Shown here piece after piece: positions 45,198 through 59,659 of a stretch of 64,000 nucleotides of DNA (within the stretch, counting starts at the first letter, position 1; every line of letters begins with the position of its first letter). The position numbers were made by a program, and so were the translations under genes. Where the stretch lies: positions 38,108,898 to 38,172,897 of the forward strand of contig JAMXBB010000011.1 in assembly GCA_024138015.1 (NCBI GenBank), in the 5' to 3' direction. The notes beneath the pieces were generated by a model. That model made no database searches, had not been told where the DNA came from, and saw nothing but the letters and a program-made list of their open reading frames with translations. The stretch comes from Lumnitzera littorea (lineage: Eukaryota; Streptophyta; Magnoliopsida; Myrtales; Combretaceae).

Positions 45198-48100
45198 TGT
45201 TATACCCTGAAAAGGTGAAGTCGTAACAGTCTCGCCATGTGAACTACCCTAAGATAGAAAATGTCCTCACAGCTACTATCTTAAACCTAGTTCACATAAG
45301 GTGTACTCGACTCTATCTCTTTAAAGCGTTCAATTCGATACTTATTTAATATAAACATATGGAGTAATTCTTTGTAATAATAAACTTATCATTTGACCTT
45401 GTAAAAGAGTAATAGTAAATCTTATAAGCACCTATCATTTTATATACAGACCAAAATATTGAAAACTATAAAGCTCTTTGAAGAATCTTATGTAGTTTTC
45501 CTTAAAAGATAAAAAGTTAATACTAAAGGTAATAACCGACCATTTCTTGTTGTATTTCGCTACTCGTCCCAGTTTACTAGGGTTCTGGTGCTGGGTAAGC
45601 ACTTATAAGCCATTTGAAACTTATAAGCCATTTGGAACCTACAAGACAAACTATAGAAGAATGAGCAACAACTTACTCAATAAGTTAGGTGGAGATAAAA
45701 GTATGCACTTAGTATATCACAAGCAGGGTTTTCAATCAAGTTGGTTAGATGCAATGTATATACAAAAAAATACCATCATACGACGTTATCCGATCTATTA
45801 TGAGATCAAAGAAATTTCACCCACTTTAATTCGGGCTAAGGAGATTGACATTACACACTTACGGATCAAAACCAAACCGAGACTTATGTAATGGAGAACA
45901 CCCTTCTCCTATGACTACTTTCGAACTACGGCTTCTAACCTTGCTACAACCTCCTCTCCTATTACTTAGTTTAGCTAAGGATAGAGAAAGGACCATTTCA
46001 GCTATCCTCATCGAAGAGAGTCCGTTTTTGGCCTAAGAATCCTAATCGTTACCCCTAGTGAGTTGCGATGCGTATCAAATTAGATATTAAGCCAAGTTTG
46101 AGTTAGTTCATTTTTTTAGGGTGATCAACCAAGCTCAAATAATTCAATAATAATATTTACAGAACAATCATATCATGGAGCTTAGTTCCCATCACAACAA
46201 ATCGAAACCCAACTACAAGCGTTGTATATGTATAAATAACTAACTACAATCACAAGCTAATACATACCAAAGTCCCAAAATATTCTGAAATAATATCCCA
46301 AAATATGGTAAAGCATCAATCCCACTTACTTATCTTGATGCTCACTTCGGAAAATTCGTGTCGTCAACGGTCTGATCACTAAGAGGCCCTATATATACAA
46401 AATCTAAATTCAGTTTTCGTAATGGTTACGAAAACATTAGGGTCTTATGTAAAACGGCTATATATATATAAAGTATATTATCATCTTCCTTATATAATAA
46501 TATATAGTTTCATTATATCGGTCGAGTGAAGTTATTAAGTATTAATAATGTACGCAATTATATTAATACATATAATATATCATTTCAATTGTATCAAAAT
46601 GTACTTTTTGTAGTTTAAATCACGTTTCAATTACGATAGAGTTATAATAGTATATAAATCAGTAATATTGTAGAGATATAGCTTATATTACCTATGTTTA
46701 TCCGATTTTAGTAAAAATAGTGTCATTGAGCTCTACAGACTTAACGACATGTATTATAAGTTTTAATTTTTAGAGATGACTTTTAACAAGTAATTCGAGT
46801 TTTTAATAAAGTTATACGTAGCTAATAAAATATTGTCGTACTATATATAATTTATGTTATTAAATCATATTTTACCTAATTTGTTAATATAACCTATAAT
46901 ATAGGTATTATCTAACCTTAATACCTCTATAATGTATCCCGGTTATTAAAATATCATTAAATATATTAAAAAATATAATATTCATCCAATCTGACTAGTA
47001 TGCAAATAGATAGTTTTTACTCAACTATTTATCACATTTTAACTTATTATTACTAGAATTGGGTATTGGTTTGTTATTTAAGCTATTTTACTAAGTAAAT
47101 TCATAATAAATAATTCGGGTTACCAAATAATTCCCTAAAAATTTCTATAGACTCTTAAAAATATATGGAATTAACCTAGAAATTAATTTTTCCATATTTT
47201 TCCTAATCAATTTAATAATTTTTCAAAAATAAGGAAAAACAAGGTAGAATTTTAGAACCTAAATTCATCGGAGCTTCGGCCACCATTGACCTGAGAGAGG
47301 TTGTTGGCTGGCCTAGTCGGTGGTGGCTCTGCTAGGTGGTGGTTAGGCTCCACGTCAGGTCATCGAATGGTCGGGGAACTGTCTTAACTCGATCCTTACT
47401 TTGTTTTTGTTCTAATTTTTTCTATTTTCCTTTGATTTTTTTTTTATTTTTCCTTTCTGTAATTTGGGTTCCTAAATGTGTATTTATTGTAGGGGAGTTT
47501 TATTTATAGTAGTTAGGGTCAGTTGAATATTTTTCTTAATTATTAAATAATTTATTTTAATATTTTTCTTGAAAAACAAAAAGTATGAGGTGGTAAATTG
47601 TTGATGATTCACTTTTGAGTCATCATTTCCAGCTCTTGTTGAAGTGCCACATGGATTCCAGCTGTTCCCATATCATTTAGATAAGTTTTAGTTAAATTTT
47701 AGTAATGTTTGAATAATTTAAGTATATTTAATTATTATATTAATATACGTATATATATACACTATATATGTAACACATGTAATGAGTAATTATATATATA
47801 TAACCATGTTTCTAACATGTCTTTTATTTTTAAGATATTTTTCTTATTTTAGTTTTGCCAATTTAACGCTTATTATGTATAATTATATAGTTTAGGTTAA
47901 TTTACGGGTATATTTATTATTTATACCGAATATACTTATAAAAATATGTGTATACTCATATAGCATATTATGCTATATTATTTCCTTTTATTGCTTAATT
48001 AACTTATTTCTAAGTTCTCGTTGCATTCCAAGCTCGGTTTTAGGAGTTTTAATCATTTTTATACTATATTAAATAATCATACTTCTAAAGGCAAAATCGG

Positions 48101-48223
48101 GATTTCGGGTAATTATTTTCAAAATCCAACATCACCAAATCACTTCAACTAACTTTTTTATCTTAGTCGTAAAGTTTGGATTCAATCGGATAATTTTTCT
48201 TGAAAGCCTTAAATTTAGGTATG
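45198..48223 (-). mobile_element. LTR (LTR B), Tekay-like, minus orientation
   Basis: The minus strand ends at 45198 in GGGTATAACA, and the TATA box TATAAATA is at 47508-47501, about 715 bp from the start near 48223. The start region (minus: ACCTAAATTTAAGG) matches the start of LTR D at 53750, though the terminal TG is damaged. Shared internal motifs with LTR D include gggtgatcaacca and the hairpin at 46413-46435. A stem-loop lies near the LTR end at 45237-45297. No matching target duplication was found. An open frame at 45547-45891 (plus) inside it has no recognised homology. Confidence 0.65.
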
Positions 48224-50680
48224 ATTGCCCTAAACTCAACTCTAGGATCTCATATGGAGCAAATTCTCACTATCTTGGTTGTAATCTTGATATTTTATTA
48301 TATTTTTCACTTCTACGTATACAGGGATTTCTCAATTAAGGTTATCATGTTTCTCATAAGCTTTTAGCTTACTCGATTTATCGATCATAATCATATAAGG
48401 ATAGGGCTTTATCGTAATACTCAAATATTTATGTTTTGATTGCTAATTTACGTGATATTATATTCTACCCTCCTTAAAAATAGTTTCGTTCTCAAAACTA
48501 ATACATATCAAATCTTTTCGTTGAAAAAGTTATATGGATTTATAAACTTGTTATTAATCTTATATTTATGGTTTGTAAGGGTTGCTATTTTGTTGCTTAA
48601 GAGAACCAAAGGGATAGCCTTTCTTTACAAGAGTTTCATTTCTCTAAAGTGCCTCTATTCCATATTTATCTAATCTTTCTCTATTTAAGCTTTCAATTCA
48701 TCTCCTATCCATCCTTTTATCTTCTTTTCCTCAATCTTTTGTATCCTACATTTAGTGCTAAACAATTGCTAAGACTATCACAGAGTTCTTTCTTTCACAT
48801 TATACTTTTCTAATCTAACAACCTTCCATTTCATTTATTTAAGTGTCCTCTCACTGATCTATCTTCTATTGTGTCCATCATATCACAAATTTTTATGTTG
48901 TAGTTAAGATCAGTAATAATACAGATCTACCATGTATCTTAAGTATTATTCCTCTTTCTTCCATCCATATCTTCTATACTATAATGACTAAGTTATTACA
49001 GCAGTTATTAATTCGTTCTTTCATATAGCTTAGTGTAAATGTCAATAAGATTAAGCTTGGTAAAACTAGAATTTTCTCCACTTCAAAGTCTATGAGATGG
49101 TCAACAATTTGAATCTTTACAACTTGACTTAACTTAATAAGAATTGACATGACTCTCGATTAACAAACTCACATTGATATCGATATGAACTCATTACTTG
49201 ACCAAACATGACCAAAGGTGAAGTACTTTGACGAAAACAAGAGACTCAAAAAGGAAGAGACTTAATAATCATAGATTTCCCATTCTCTTCTTGATTACCC
49301 ATCGCCATTACATATGTGAAGTGTATGCTTTCCTTATATTTTAATTTGCATCTATCAATCTTCCTTTCTAGTAGGGATTATTGACTAAAGTTTGAGGCTT
49401 CTCTTTAATTCTCTTGTTTTCAAATTAATTTCTTATGTTGGATGTAAAGTATGTGATAGGACTAGTTTGAAGTACCCATTGGTTCTATCTATTGAGGTTA
49501 TCAACATATCTTCTAGATTTTCATTTTTTTTTTTTTCAGTTGGGAGTTTTTTTCTTTCTTTCTCTTTTTTATAAAGCAATTTCATTAGTCAGTAAGTCTT
49601 AGATAAAACAACCTTAGGCTACTGGACATTAAAACTTCTGTTTGAATTATCTACTACTTTAATTTATTAATTAAGTAATTGATCTTTTTTATAGTACTTT
49701 TCACCACTTTTTTAAGTAAGTAAAATTTATTACCTAAACACCTTAGGAAGGTCAAAATAATACTTGAGGTTAGGAGTCAGAGATACTCATAACTTGAATC
49801 ATTGACTCAAGATATTGGAGTAGATTGGCACTTTTTTTTTTATCTTTTTATTATTTTTATTATTCTTCAACCCTAACTTTGTAATCTTTTTAATGAAAAC
49901 TTTCAAAAGATAAATTTCATTTATTCATTTACTAAATATTATAATGCTTTAAAGACTTCTAAGGAATGAATGTACATCAAATCAAGCTTAAAAATATAAG
50001 CAACTAACTCCTAACCAATGGTATTACCCCAATTCCAAATCTCAAATCATAACTTAAATAACACGTAACTAAATCTAACATAGATTTCACAATTCAACTC
50101 TAATCAATTGTTGAAAATTCATAAGTGATCAAGTAAAATTAAATGCAAAAATTGAAAAAAATTGTCCAAAAGGTTGCCTTTTTACCACACATGCAAATTG
50201 ACCTTATATATGTTTGTGCAATATAATTGTTTTTCGTAAACAATCTAATGTCAAATGCAAAATTTTTCAATAAAAGCTCATAAAGACTACACATAGCACC
50301 AACTAGCCACAAGATAAAAAAATTTTAGTCTAATTCATTCATCCCCTAACTTTAAGACAAACATTGTCCCGATTATTTAAGAAAAATAAAAACAAAGAGT
50401 AAAAGAAAGAATATTCCCCAAGGATGTTGATGTGACATCTCTTCTTAGGATTTTCTTTGGCCACGCTTCAATGGATAGCCTAAAACAATCCTAACAAAAA
50501 ATAGAAAAGCAAAAGAAAAAGCAAAAAAATAAACTAAATTTTTTCTTTTGTTTTTTCAATTTTTTTAGCAAACACAAAAAAAAGGGTATAAGTTGTCTTT
50601 CTTAAAGCACTTAGATTATAATCATAAACCTAACTTTTCAATTGTTGGAGCAAAATTTCCTAAATTAACAATAGTTGTAT
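48224..50680. other. Decayed DNA left of the Athila pol relic
   Basis: It lies downstream of pol in the minus-oriented Athila relic, so it may be its 3' untranslated part. No recognisable coding or LTR was seen. It is rich in T-runs. Confidence 0.4.
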
Positions 50681-50689
50681 TTCTATCAA

Positions 50690-53600
50690 TGTCTTCTTAT
50701 CGTTGTCTTTCCCTTCATAAAAATGTTTTAGAAGATGACCATTCACTTAAAAGTGCAATTATCTTCTATTTTTAATTCAACAATGCCATAGGGGAAAACA
50801 TTAATTATGACAGAAGGTCTAGACCATTATGACTTCAACTTATCTAGGAACAATTTGAGGGTAGAATTATATAATAAAACTTTCTACCTAGGTAAAAATT
50901 CTCGCTTCAATACATTCCTATCATGCCATATTTTTGCTCTCTCTTTGTAGATCTAAGCATTCTCATAAGCCTCTTCTTTGAACTCAATCAATTGATTGAG
51001 TTAGAAGAGTCACTTTTCACCTATAACTTGCATGTCAAAGTGAAGAAATTTAATAGCCTAATATGCTTTGTGCTCAAGTTCTATTGATAGATGACATGAT
51101 TTACCAAAAACAATTTTATATGGGGACATATCTATGGGCATCTTAAAAGTTGTTGTATAAGCCTATAGTGCATTATGAGTTTCAATGACCACTCTTTCTT
51201 AGATGCACTAATAGTATTTTTTAAGATTCACTTTATTTCTCTATTTGACACTTCTACTTATCCACATGTCTGTAGATGATAAGGGATAGCAATTTTATGA
51301 GTAACTAATATGTTGATAAAATATTTTCAAATTGCTTATTACAAAAATTCAAGTCCCCATTGCTAATTATTGCTTTAGGCACCTTAAATTCGGTAAAAAT
51401 ATTCTTTTTTAAAAATTTTATAATAACTTGGGCATCATGTGTTTGTAAAGTCACATCTTTTACCCTTTCTGAAAGATAATCAACAACCATAAGTATGACT
51501 TTTACTTGAAAAAGGTGAGAAAAATGGGCCTATAAAATCAATTCCCCATACATCAAAAAGTTCAATTACCATAATCTTGTTTTGCGATAATTCATGTCTC
51601 CTATAAATTTTTCTAGTTCACTAGGATTGAAGACAAGATATAATAAATTTTTTACAATCATTAAGTAAACCGTGCCAATAAAATACAAAAGACAAAATTT
51701 TTGCTACAATTCTTTTGATTCCAAAATGACCTCCTATTTCTTTTGAATGACTATCTTGCAAATAGCTAGACTACTCATATTCAAGCATACATTATCTATT
51801 TATTTGGTCAGCACAACATTTAAACAAGTATGACTCATCCCAAAATTAAAATTTGACATCATGCAATATCATTTTCTTTTGTTGATAAGACATACCACAA
51901 GGAATTATTTTGTTAGCTAGATAATTTACAATTTTAGCATATTGTGGTAATTCATGGATATCTATTGCATGCTAAAACTTCATTATTGGTAACTCATTGC
52001 AATCAAGTTCCAAATGTGGTAAATGATCAACCCCAAAATTTTAGAACCTTTCCTATCTGTAATCTCATTATCAAATTCTTGTAATAGAAGAATTCAATGA
52101 ATTAACCTATGTTTAGCATCAATCTTAGCAAGGAGATACTTAAGGGCAACACAATCAATATATACTATGAGTATAGAACCAACTAAATAAGACATGAACT
52201 TATCGCATGCAAATATGATAGATAAAAGTTCTTTTTCAATGGTAGGCCTCATTCAAAGTTCTACTAGCATAATATATAACATGAAATAACTTATTGCATT
52301 TGCCCTAACACGACTCCTACAATAAAGTCACTAGCATCACAAATGATCTCAAGTGGAAGCTCCCAATCTAGTGTAACAATCACAAGCACTAATGTAAGCT
52401 TCTCCTTGAAAAGATCAAATGCCTACAAACATTTATCATTAAAATCAAAAGGAGCATCTTTCAACAATAAATTGTAAAGAGGTCTAGAGATTTTAGAAAA
52501 GTCCTTAATAAATCTCTTATAGAAGCCAACATGGCCTAAAAAATTCTTGACTCCTCCTATTGATATGTGTGGTGGAAACTTTTCAATAATCTTCACTTTT
52601 GCCCTATCAATTTCAATACCCTTCGCAGAATTTTTATGACTAACTGCAACTCCCTCTTTTAACATAAAATGGCATTTTTCCCAATTAAGTGTTAATTTGT
52701 GTTCTCACATCTATTAAGTAAAGATGATAATTTTTTCAAACAAGTATAAAAAATGTTCCAAATATAGAGAAATTATCCATAAAAACTTCAATAAAAATTT
52801 CAATCATATTTGAAAATATAGCCATCATACACCTTTGAAATGTTGTTGGTTGATTACATAGATTAAAAAACATTTTCCCACAAGCAAAATTCCCATCAAG
52901 ACATGCGAAAGTGGTCTTTTCCTGGTCCTTAGGTGCAATATAGATTTGATTATAACCAAAATAACCATCTAAAAAGTAATAGAAATCATTCCCTGCTAAT
53001 CTTTCCAAAATTCAGTGTAAGAATGGAAGATGAAAATGGTCTTTAATGATTGCATTATTTAATTTTCTATAATTAGTACAAACCCTCCAACCGGTTATAG
53101 TGTGAGGGAATCAATTCATTGTTATCATTCTTAACTACAATCAATAGCCATCCTACCTTTTTTCGGCACTACTTCAATAGGACTAACCTGTTTATTATTA
53201 CAGATAGGATAGATAATATCTACATTAAGAAATTTGACACCCTTTTCTTCATTACCTCTTTAAAAGTTAGGTTTAGTTTGCTTTGGCTGCAATGTAGGCT
53301 TACTCTTAGTCTCCAACAAAATCCTATGTGTGCAAATTAGTGGGCTAATTCCCTGTATGTCTGCTAAAGCCTACTCAATTGCTTCCTTATGTTCTATCAA
53401 AACCTCTGATAACTGTTGCTCTTCATTACTTGTTAAAGAAGAAGAAATAATTATTAGTGGCGTGTTATTTGATCCAAGAAAAGCATATTTTAAATAATTA
53501 GGCAAAGGTTTCAATACAAGCACCAGGGGCTTTGTGACTAATGGCATTAGTTTTGTCTCATTAGTGCCAAGCTCCTCATATTGTTTAGTTTTGATTTCAA

Positions 53601-53749
53601 GCATTTACTCAACACATTCAACTTCTTATTCATCATCACTCCAATCATCCAAGTCTCTCAATAGCATCATAAACAATGAAAATTACCTATTCATCCATTA
53701 TTCTCAAAGTGAGCTTATTGTGAGCCTCTAAAATTGCTTTTAGGACAAT
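50690..53749 (-). pseudogene. Athila-type gypsy pol relic
   Basis: In minus order, a protease-RT linker (53604-53371) includes ELGTNETKL and LKPLPNYLKYAFLGSNN. RT (53008-52736) includes FYYFLDGYFGYNQI, CMMAIFSNMIEIFIEVFMDN and FSIFG. The RT tail (52665-52423) includes GVAVSHKNSAKGIEID and FLGHVGFYKRFIKDFSKISR. The integrase core (51490-51305) includes VVDYLSERVK and IIKFLKKNIFTEFKVP. A C-terminal part near 50880-50690 includes VFPYGIVEL. The RT active site reads FMDN where FMDD is expected. The motifs match the plant Athila clade. Many stops make it dead. LTR D at 53750 truncates it upstream. Confidence 0.85.
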
Positions 53750-56304
53750 TGTACCTAAATTTAGGGTATTTAGGGAAATTTATTCGATTGAGTCTAAATT
53801 TTATGACTAAATAAAAAAATTAGTCAAAGCGAGTTAGTGAAGTTAGATTTTAAAAGATAATTTCATAAAACCCCAATTTTTGCCTTAGAAGTGCATTTAT
53901 TCAATATAACATAAAACTAGTCAAAAACCGTAAAACCAACCCTAAAACACAACAAGGTCTTAGAGATAAATTAGTTAGGCTATGAAAGTGAATAATATTA
54001 CATAAAATATTATATGAATATATATAATTTTATAAATATACTTGTAAATTAACTCAAAAGTCTATAATTATATAAAAATAAGCAATAAATTCACTAAATT
54101 AAAAAGAAAATATATCTTAAATATTAGTAACATAAGTAAAACATTATTATATAAATATGATTACTCATTATGTGTATCATTTGTATAAAATATATACCTA
54201 TATATTAACAAAATTATTAAATGCTAATATAAAACATCAAAATACCTTAAAAGATCATTTAAAAATTATCCAAAAATAGGAAAACAACCTGGATTTAGTA
54301 GAAATTGACATGCAGCAACTTAAAAAGAATAAACAGCTGCATCAAAAGCAATTCAATTAAAAATTGACACCTTCTACTTAAACTTTTCCACATGTAATTA
54401 AGAAAAAAATTGCTTAATCACTAAGAAAAATTCTGACCATCCTTAGAAACTATAAATAAGACTTAAGAAATCATTTCAAACATTTTAGAACCTAGGACAC
54501 TCAAAAGAAAACTCGAGAAAAAAATGTAGAAAAAATAGAAAATAAAATAATAAAAACAAGGCAAGAATTGCCTTATGCTTGTTCCCAATCCAAACAGTGA
54601 TATATTGTGGAGCCCTACCAGACCTAGATAGATCACCACCCATCTAACCTTGCAAACAACCACCCATTTGCCAACAATGGCCGGAGCTCTAACAAACCTA
54701 AGTTCTAAAAATTTGTCATGTTTTTCCCTTATTTTCTAAAAATACTAAACAAATTAGGAAAAATACGAAAAAAAAATATATTTCTAAGTTATTTTAGAGA
54801 TATACTTTCATATGGTAAAATTAATTTGATAAAATTTTAATTATTCTATATATATCCTTAAGAAACGTTACTATTCATCTGAATTTTCAAATATAAAATA
54901 AATATATCAAATGATATTATTTGAGGCTAAAAAATTTTCTATAATTTGATGCTATGTAGCCTCATTTTTATTTTATACATATGTAATATTTATTGTATTC
55001 TTAGCCCTAAAAATATCTAAAATAGGCATTTTCAACAATAATTTAGTTTTTATAAAAATAATTAATGAAATTCACATATAATAACTTTTGGACACTTATA
55101 ATGAAAGTAGGATAAGTTAGAATTTATTTTGCATAAAAATAATATTATTTGCCCAGTTAACCATAATTTAAGGGTAAAAATGTAATTTTACATATATAGA
55201 CGATAAACCTGATTACATGAAAGTTGCCGATTAAATTCTATATAATTTTCTGAGTTTATAGGAATTTTCATAGAAATATTTGATGATCTGTGTTATTTAT
55301 TATGAATTTTTCTAGTTAAATAGCTTAAATTGACAATCGGGATATTTATTTAGTAATAATAGATTAAAATATATTAATTATTTGACTAAATCATGATTAA
55401 GCATATTTTGTTCAGGTATGATTACTCATTGTTTTTGTTGTATCTCATAATATTATGAGCATAGGGTTATGATATATATACGCTAGGGGTAGATAATATA
55501 TGATTTATCATGTTTTATCTCAAAATAATGTAAAAATATATCTTATTCATATACTACAATATTAACGTGGTATTACTAGCTATGTGAATTTATTTATATA
55601 CTGGGATTAAAAATACCCTTTAGGAATTATCTTCTTAACAAAACACTTAATATGTATCATCAAGTTCAAATGAACTTCACGATATTGACTTTATTAAAAT
55701 TAGATAACTTTAGATAGTAAAATAGATATTTTTTATTATATTATGGAAAATATTGTCTTATGATAACCTTTCGGTAATTGAAATGTAATTTGATTAATGA
55801 AATGTATATTTTGATGTAATTGAAACAATATACTATAAGTAGTAGTAAAATTATGTATATTTATTAATATTAAATAATTTAATATAACCTATATGATAAA
55901 CTTAAAGTGTATGTGTGTGTCAATATATATATATATAAAAGAAACTCTATTAAATAACAATATAAGTTGTATCTCAACTAAGTTATATAATAATACGAAG
56001 AACTAGATAAAACTCTAATGTTTTCGTAAATCTTACGAAAACTAAATTTGGGTTTTAGTACATATAGGACTTCTAAGTAAATGGAACCCTAACGTTATAG
56101 ACTTGCTGGAGTGAGCTTCAGTACAAGTAAGTAGAATATGTGAAAATTGGAGTATATGCTCACTTGTGGTTGTAAGTAGTTATATATGTGTATGCTATGC
56201 TTATGCTTGGTTATTAAGATACTGATTGGTAGTTGAGCTACATGTTTTGCTACGTTGATTAATCTTGTTTGATGTGTTATGAATTGGTTGATCACCCTTC
56301 ACCG
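53750..56304 (+). mobile_element. Truncated LTR (LTR D), Tekay-like, plus orientation
   Basis: It starts TGTACCTAAATTTAGGG at 53750 inside the Athila relic, which stays readable up to about 53765. TATAAATA at 54451-54458, 701 bp in, gives plus orientation. It is homologous in inverted orientation to LTR B. It stops at about 56304, where LTR B continues for roughly 900 bp more, so its 3' part is missing. It abuts a minus-strand pol. The conserved hairpin is at 56020-56042. Confidence 0.65.
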
Positions 56305-56306
56305 GA

Positions 56307-59300
56307 CTAATTAAAACACGAACTATATCTTGGACTTAGTTTTCCTTGGGCTTTAGCACGATGAATACTCTCGATCGGTTTTACTCTTAAATATACATGT
56401 TCTCCCACTTGGAATTCTACTTCTCTTATTTTCAGATCAGCCCAACTCTTTTGTCTATCTTGGGATTCTTTCATCCTTTGTCTAATCACCATGATTTTAT
56501 CTGCTGCTTCTTGAATCAGATCGGGTCATATTACAGCTTTCTCTACATCATCCCAGAATAATGGAGATCGGCACTTTCTTCCATATAAAGCTTTATAAGG
56601 TGGCATGTGTATGGTCGAGTGATAACTATTATTATAAGCAAATTCAACTAAGGGCAAATGTGTATTCCAACTTCCTTTAAACTCTATAATACATGCCCTC
56701 AGCATATCTTCCAAAGTCTGAATAGTTCTCTCAGTCTGTCAATCCATCTGTTTAGGGGTGATATGCTGTACTAAACTGTAGTTTCGTTCCCATCACTTTC
56801 TGTAAACTTCCCCAAAATTTTGATACAAATCTTGGATCTCTATCCGATACAATTCCTACTGGAACACCATGTAGTCTCACTATCTCCTTGATATATATCC
56901 TTGCCAATTTATCCAAAGAAAAGGTCTTATTAATTGGCAAAAAGTGAGCTGATTTGGTAAGTCGATCTACAATTACCCAAATCACATCAAAACCAGTAGT
57001 TGTCCTTGGTAATCCACTCACAAAATCCATAGATATTTGATTCCATTTCCATTTTGGAATAGATAAGGGTTAGAGTAGTCCTCCTGGTCGTTGATGTTTA
57101 GCTTTCACTCTATGACAAGTTTCACACTTAAGCACAAAATCAGCTACATCTTGTTTCATTCCATTCCACCAAAAATTCTTCTTCTAGTCTTGGTACATCT
57201 TCATTCCTCTTAGATGTATAGTATAGCCTGAATAATGAGCTTCACTTAAAATTTCTTTTCGAAGTTCCTCATTATCAGGTACATATAATCGGTTATTCAT
57301 GCGAAGTGTACTATGTTTATCCATTAGAAAATCAATATATTTCCTGTTTCCGATTTCTTCTTTAATCCGATTAAATACAGCATCACCTTGTTAAGCCATT
57401 CTAATTCTTTGTATCAATGTTGGCTCTATCACCAAATTTGATAATTCCATATTTTCTGTATGCCAAGAAAACTCCAAATTTAGCCTTTCAAACTCTTTAA
57501 TGAGTTCTCTTTTATCAGTCAAAAGAGAAGCAACTTCACCATAATTCTTTCTGCTTAATACATTAGCAATTGCATTTACTCTACCTAGGCAATAATTAAT
57601 TCCCAAATCATAGCCTTTAATCAACTCAAGTCATCTTCTTTGTCTTAAGTTTAACTCCTTCTGAGTAAACAAATACTTAAGGCTCTTATGATCAGTAAAA
57701 ATTTCGCATCTCTATCCATACAGATAGTGTCGCCATAGCTTTAATGCAAACACTATAGCTGCAAGTTCTAAATCATGACTTGGATAACTTTGCTCATGTG
57801 GTCTCAATTGTCTCGAAGCATATGCAATCACTTTTCCACTTCGCATAAGTACACATCCTAATCCATTTTTGGAAGCATCACTATATATAGTGAAAGGCTC
57901 TTTATCATTTGGTAATAGGAGGATCGAGGCATATACTAATCTCTTCTACAACTCTTGGAAACTCTTTTCTTGTTTTTCACCCCACTCAAATTTTACATTC
58001 TTCTCTGTCAATTAGGTAAGTGATCTCGAAATCTTTGAAAAGTCCTTAACAAACTTCCTATAATACCCAGCCAATCCAAGAAAACTTTGAATCTCAGTAA
58101 CTGTCTCCGGTCTTTTCCATTCCACTATAGCCTTAATCTTTTCAGGATCAACCGATATACCATCTCCTGTTATGACATGTCTAAGGAAAAATATTTCTTT
58201 TAACTAGAAATCGCACTTAGACAACTTTACATATAACTTGTGTTCTCGTAAAGTTTGCAACACCATTTTCAAATGTTCCTCATGTTGCTTAGATGTAGCA
58301 GAATATACCAAAATATCATCAATGAACACAATTACACATTTATCCAATAAAGGTCTGAACATACGGTTCATCAGATCCATGAATGCAGCAGGGGCATTCG
58401 TCAAACCAAAAGGCATTACCATAAATTCATAGTATCTATATCTCGTCCGAAACACTGTCTTTGGAACATCCTCTAACTTAATCCTCGATTGACGATAGCC
58501 TGACCTTAAGTCAATTCTAGAGAAAACACTTGCACCTTGTAATTGATCAAATAAATCATCAATTCTCAGAAGTGGATATTTGTTCTTGATGGTCACCTTA
58601 TTCAACTCTTTGTAATCAATACAAAGCCTAAGTGATCCATCTTTCTTCTTAACAAACAATACTGGTGCTCCATAAGGTGAAACACTTGGCCTTATAAAGC
58701 CTTAATCCAATAATTCTTGTAATTGCTTTTTTAACTCTTGTAACTCAATTGGAGCCATTCTATATAGAGCTTTAGATATTGGCTCAGTTCCTGGAATTAA
58801 ATCAATAACAAAGTCAATCTCTCTTTTTGGTGGTAATCTAGGTAATTCACTTAGAAATACATTAGAAAATTCATTCACCACTAAAATTTCTTCTACATTT
58901 GACTTTTTAGACTCAATCTCTCTTTCTGGTACTCTTACTGTTGCAAAACTCCCTTGAAATACAGCTTTAGTTCCTTCTGAATCTTCAAACAACACTTGCT
59001 TTTCTTTACAGTCAACAGTAGCTTTCACACTTGCCATCCTATTCATCCCTTATATAGCATCATACTTATCCATATCTAAAATAATCATATCTACCTTACT
59101 ATCAAAGTTTTGGATCTTCAAAGGACACTCTTTCACCATTTCTCTTGTAATTACTATATTTCCAGTAGGTGTTCTTACTCCCAAACTCGAATTGGTAGCA
59201 GTTGCAATTAAACCAGTTTGCTTTACTACCCCTGGAGCTATAAAAGAATGTGTAGCTCCCGTATCAAATAAAGTATAAATTGAATGTCCAACTACGTCGA

Positions 59301-59330
59301 TATTCCCTGAATCACAAAATTTTTAAGTCT
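56307..59330 (-). pseudogene. Tekay-type gypsy Pol (protease, RT, RNase H, integrase)
   Basis: In minus order, the aspartic protease has LFDTGATHSFIAPG (near 59280-59230) with its catalytic Asp. The RT (58700-58030) has KKDGSLRLCIDYKELNK, MPFGLTNAPAAFM and VIVFIDDILVYS with an intact FIDD. RNase H (57890-57660) has FTIYSDASKNGLG and DHKSLKYLF. The integrase zinc finger (57230-57080) has its His and Cys positions visible. The integrase core (57030-56520) has MDFVSGLPRT and GIVSDRDPRFVSKFWG. Then comes YLRVKPI and KLSPRY, where it is cut off. These enzymes make and insert the element DNA. Scattered stops and a 4-bp insertion near 56735 break it, and the C-terminus is lost at LTR D. Confidence 0.9.
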
Positions 59331-59659
59331 TATTCTCATGTTATCGCTTTATAAGTTTTCATTTATGACTTCCATTTACTTATTATTACTCAATGCTTCA
59401 TATACTATTCATAATAACTAAAGCAATTTAACAATGAGAATTTAGGATACATACCCGCTATCAGCTCGTAATTCACAAATTCTTCAGTTCCTTTGGGTAC
59501 TTCCAAATCTTCTTCTACATAGTCCTCATAACTCTAATTACCTTCCAAATTGTATACTCTAACGGCATTTGTTACACTTAGATGTATATTTCCCGCATTT
59601 GGTCCTCCAATTGCTCTTCCAATAGCAGGACATCCAACAACTGGTGGTGGTTTGGTAAC

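Noticed and set aside
45547..45891. Possible gene inside LTR B (114 codons, plus strand)
   Set aside because: No recognised domain. It is antisense to the LTR and contains short repeats (acttataagccatttg). No support beyond length.
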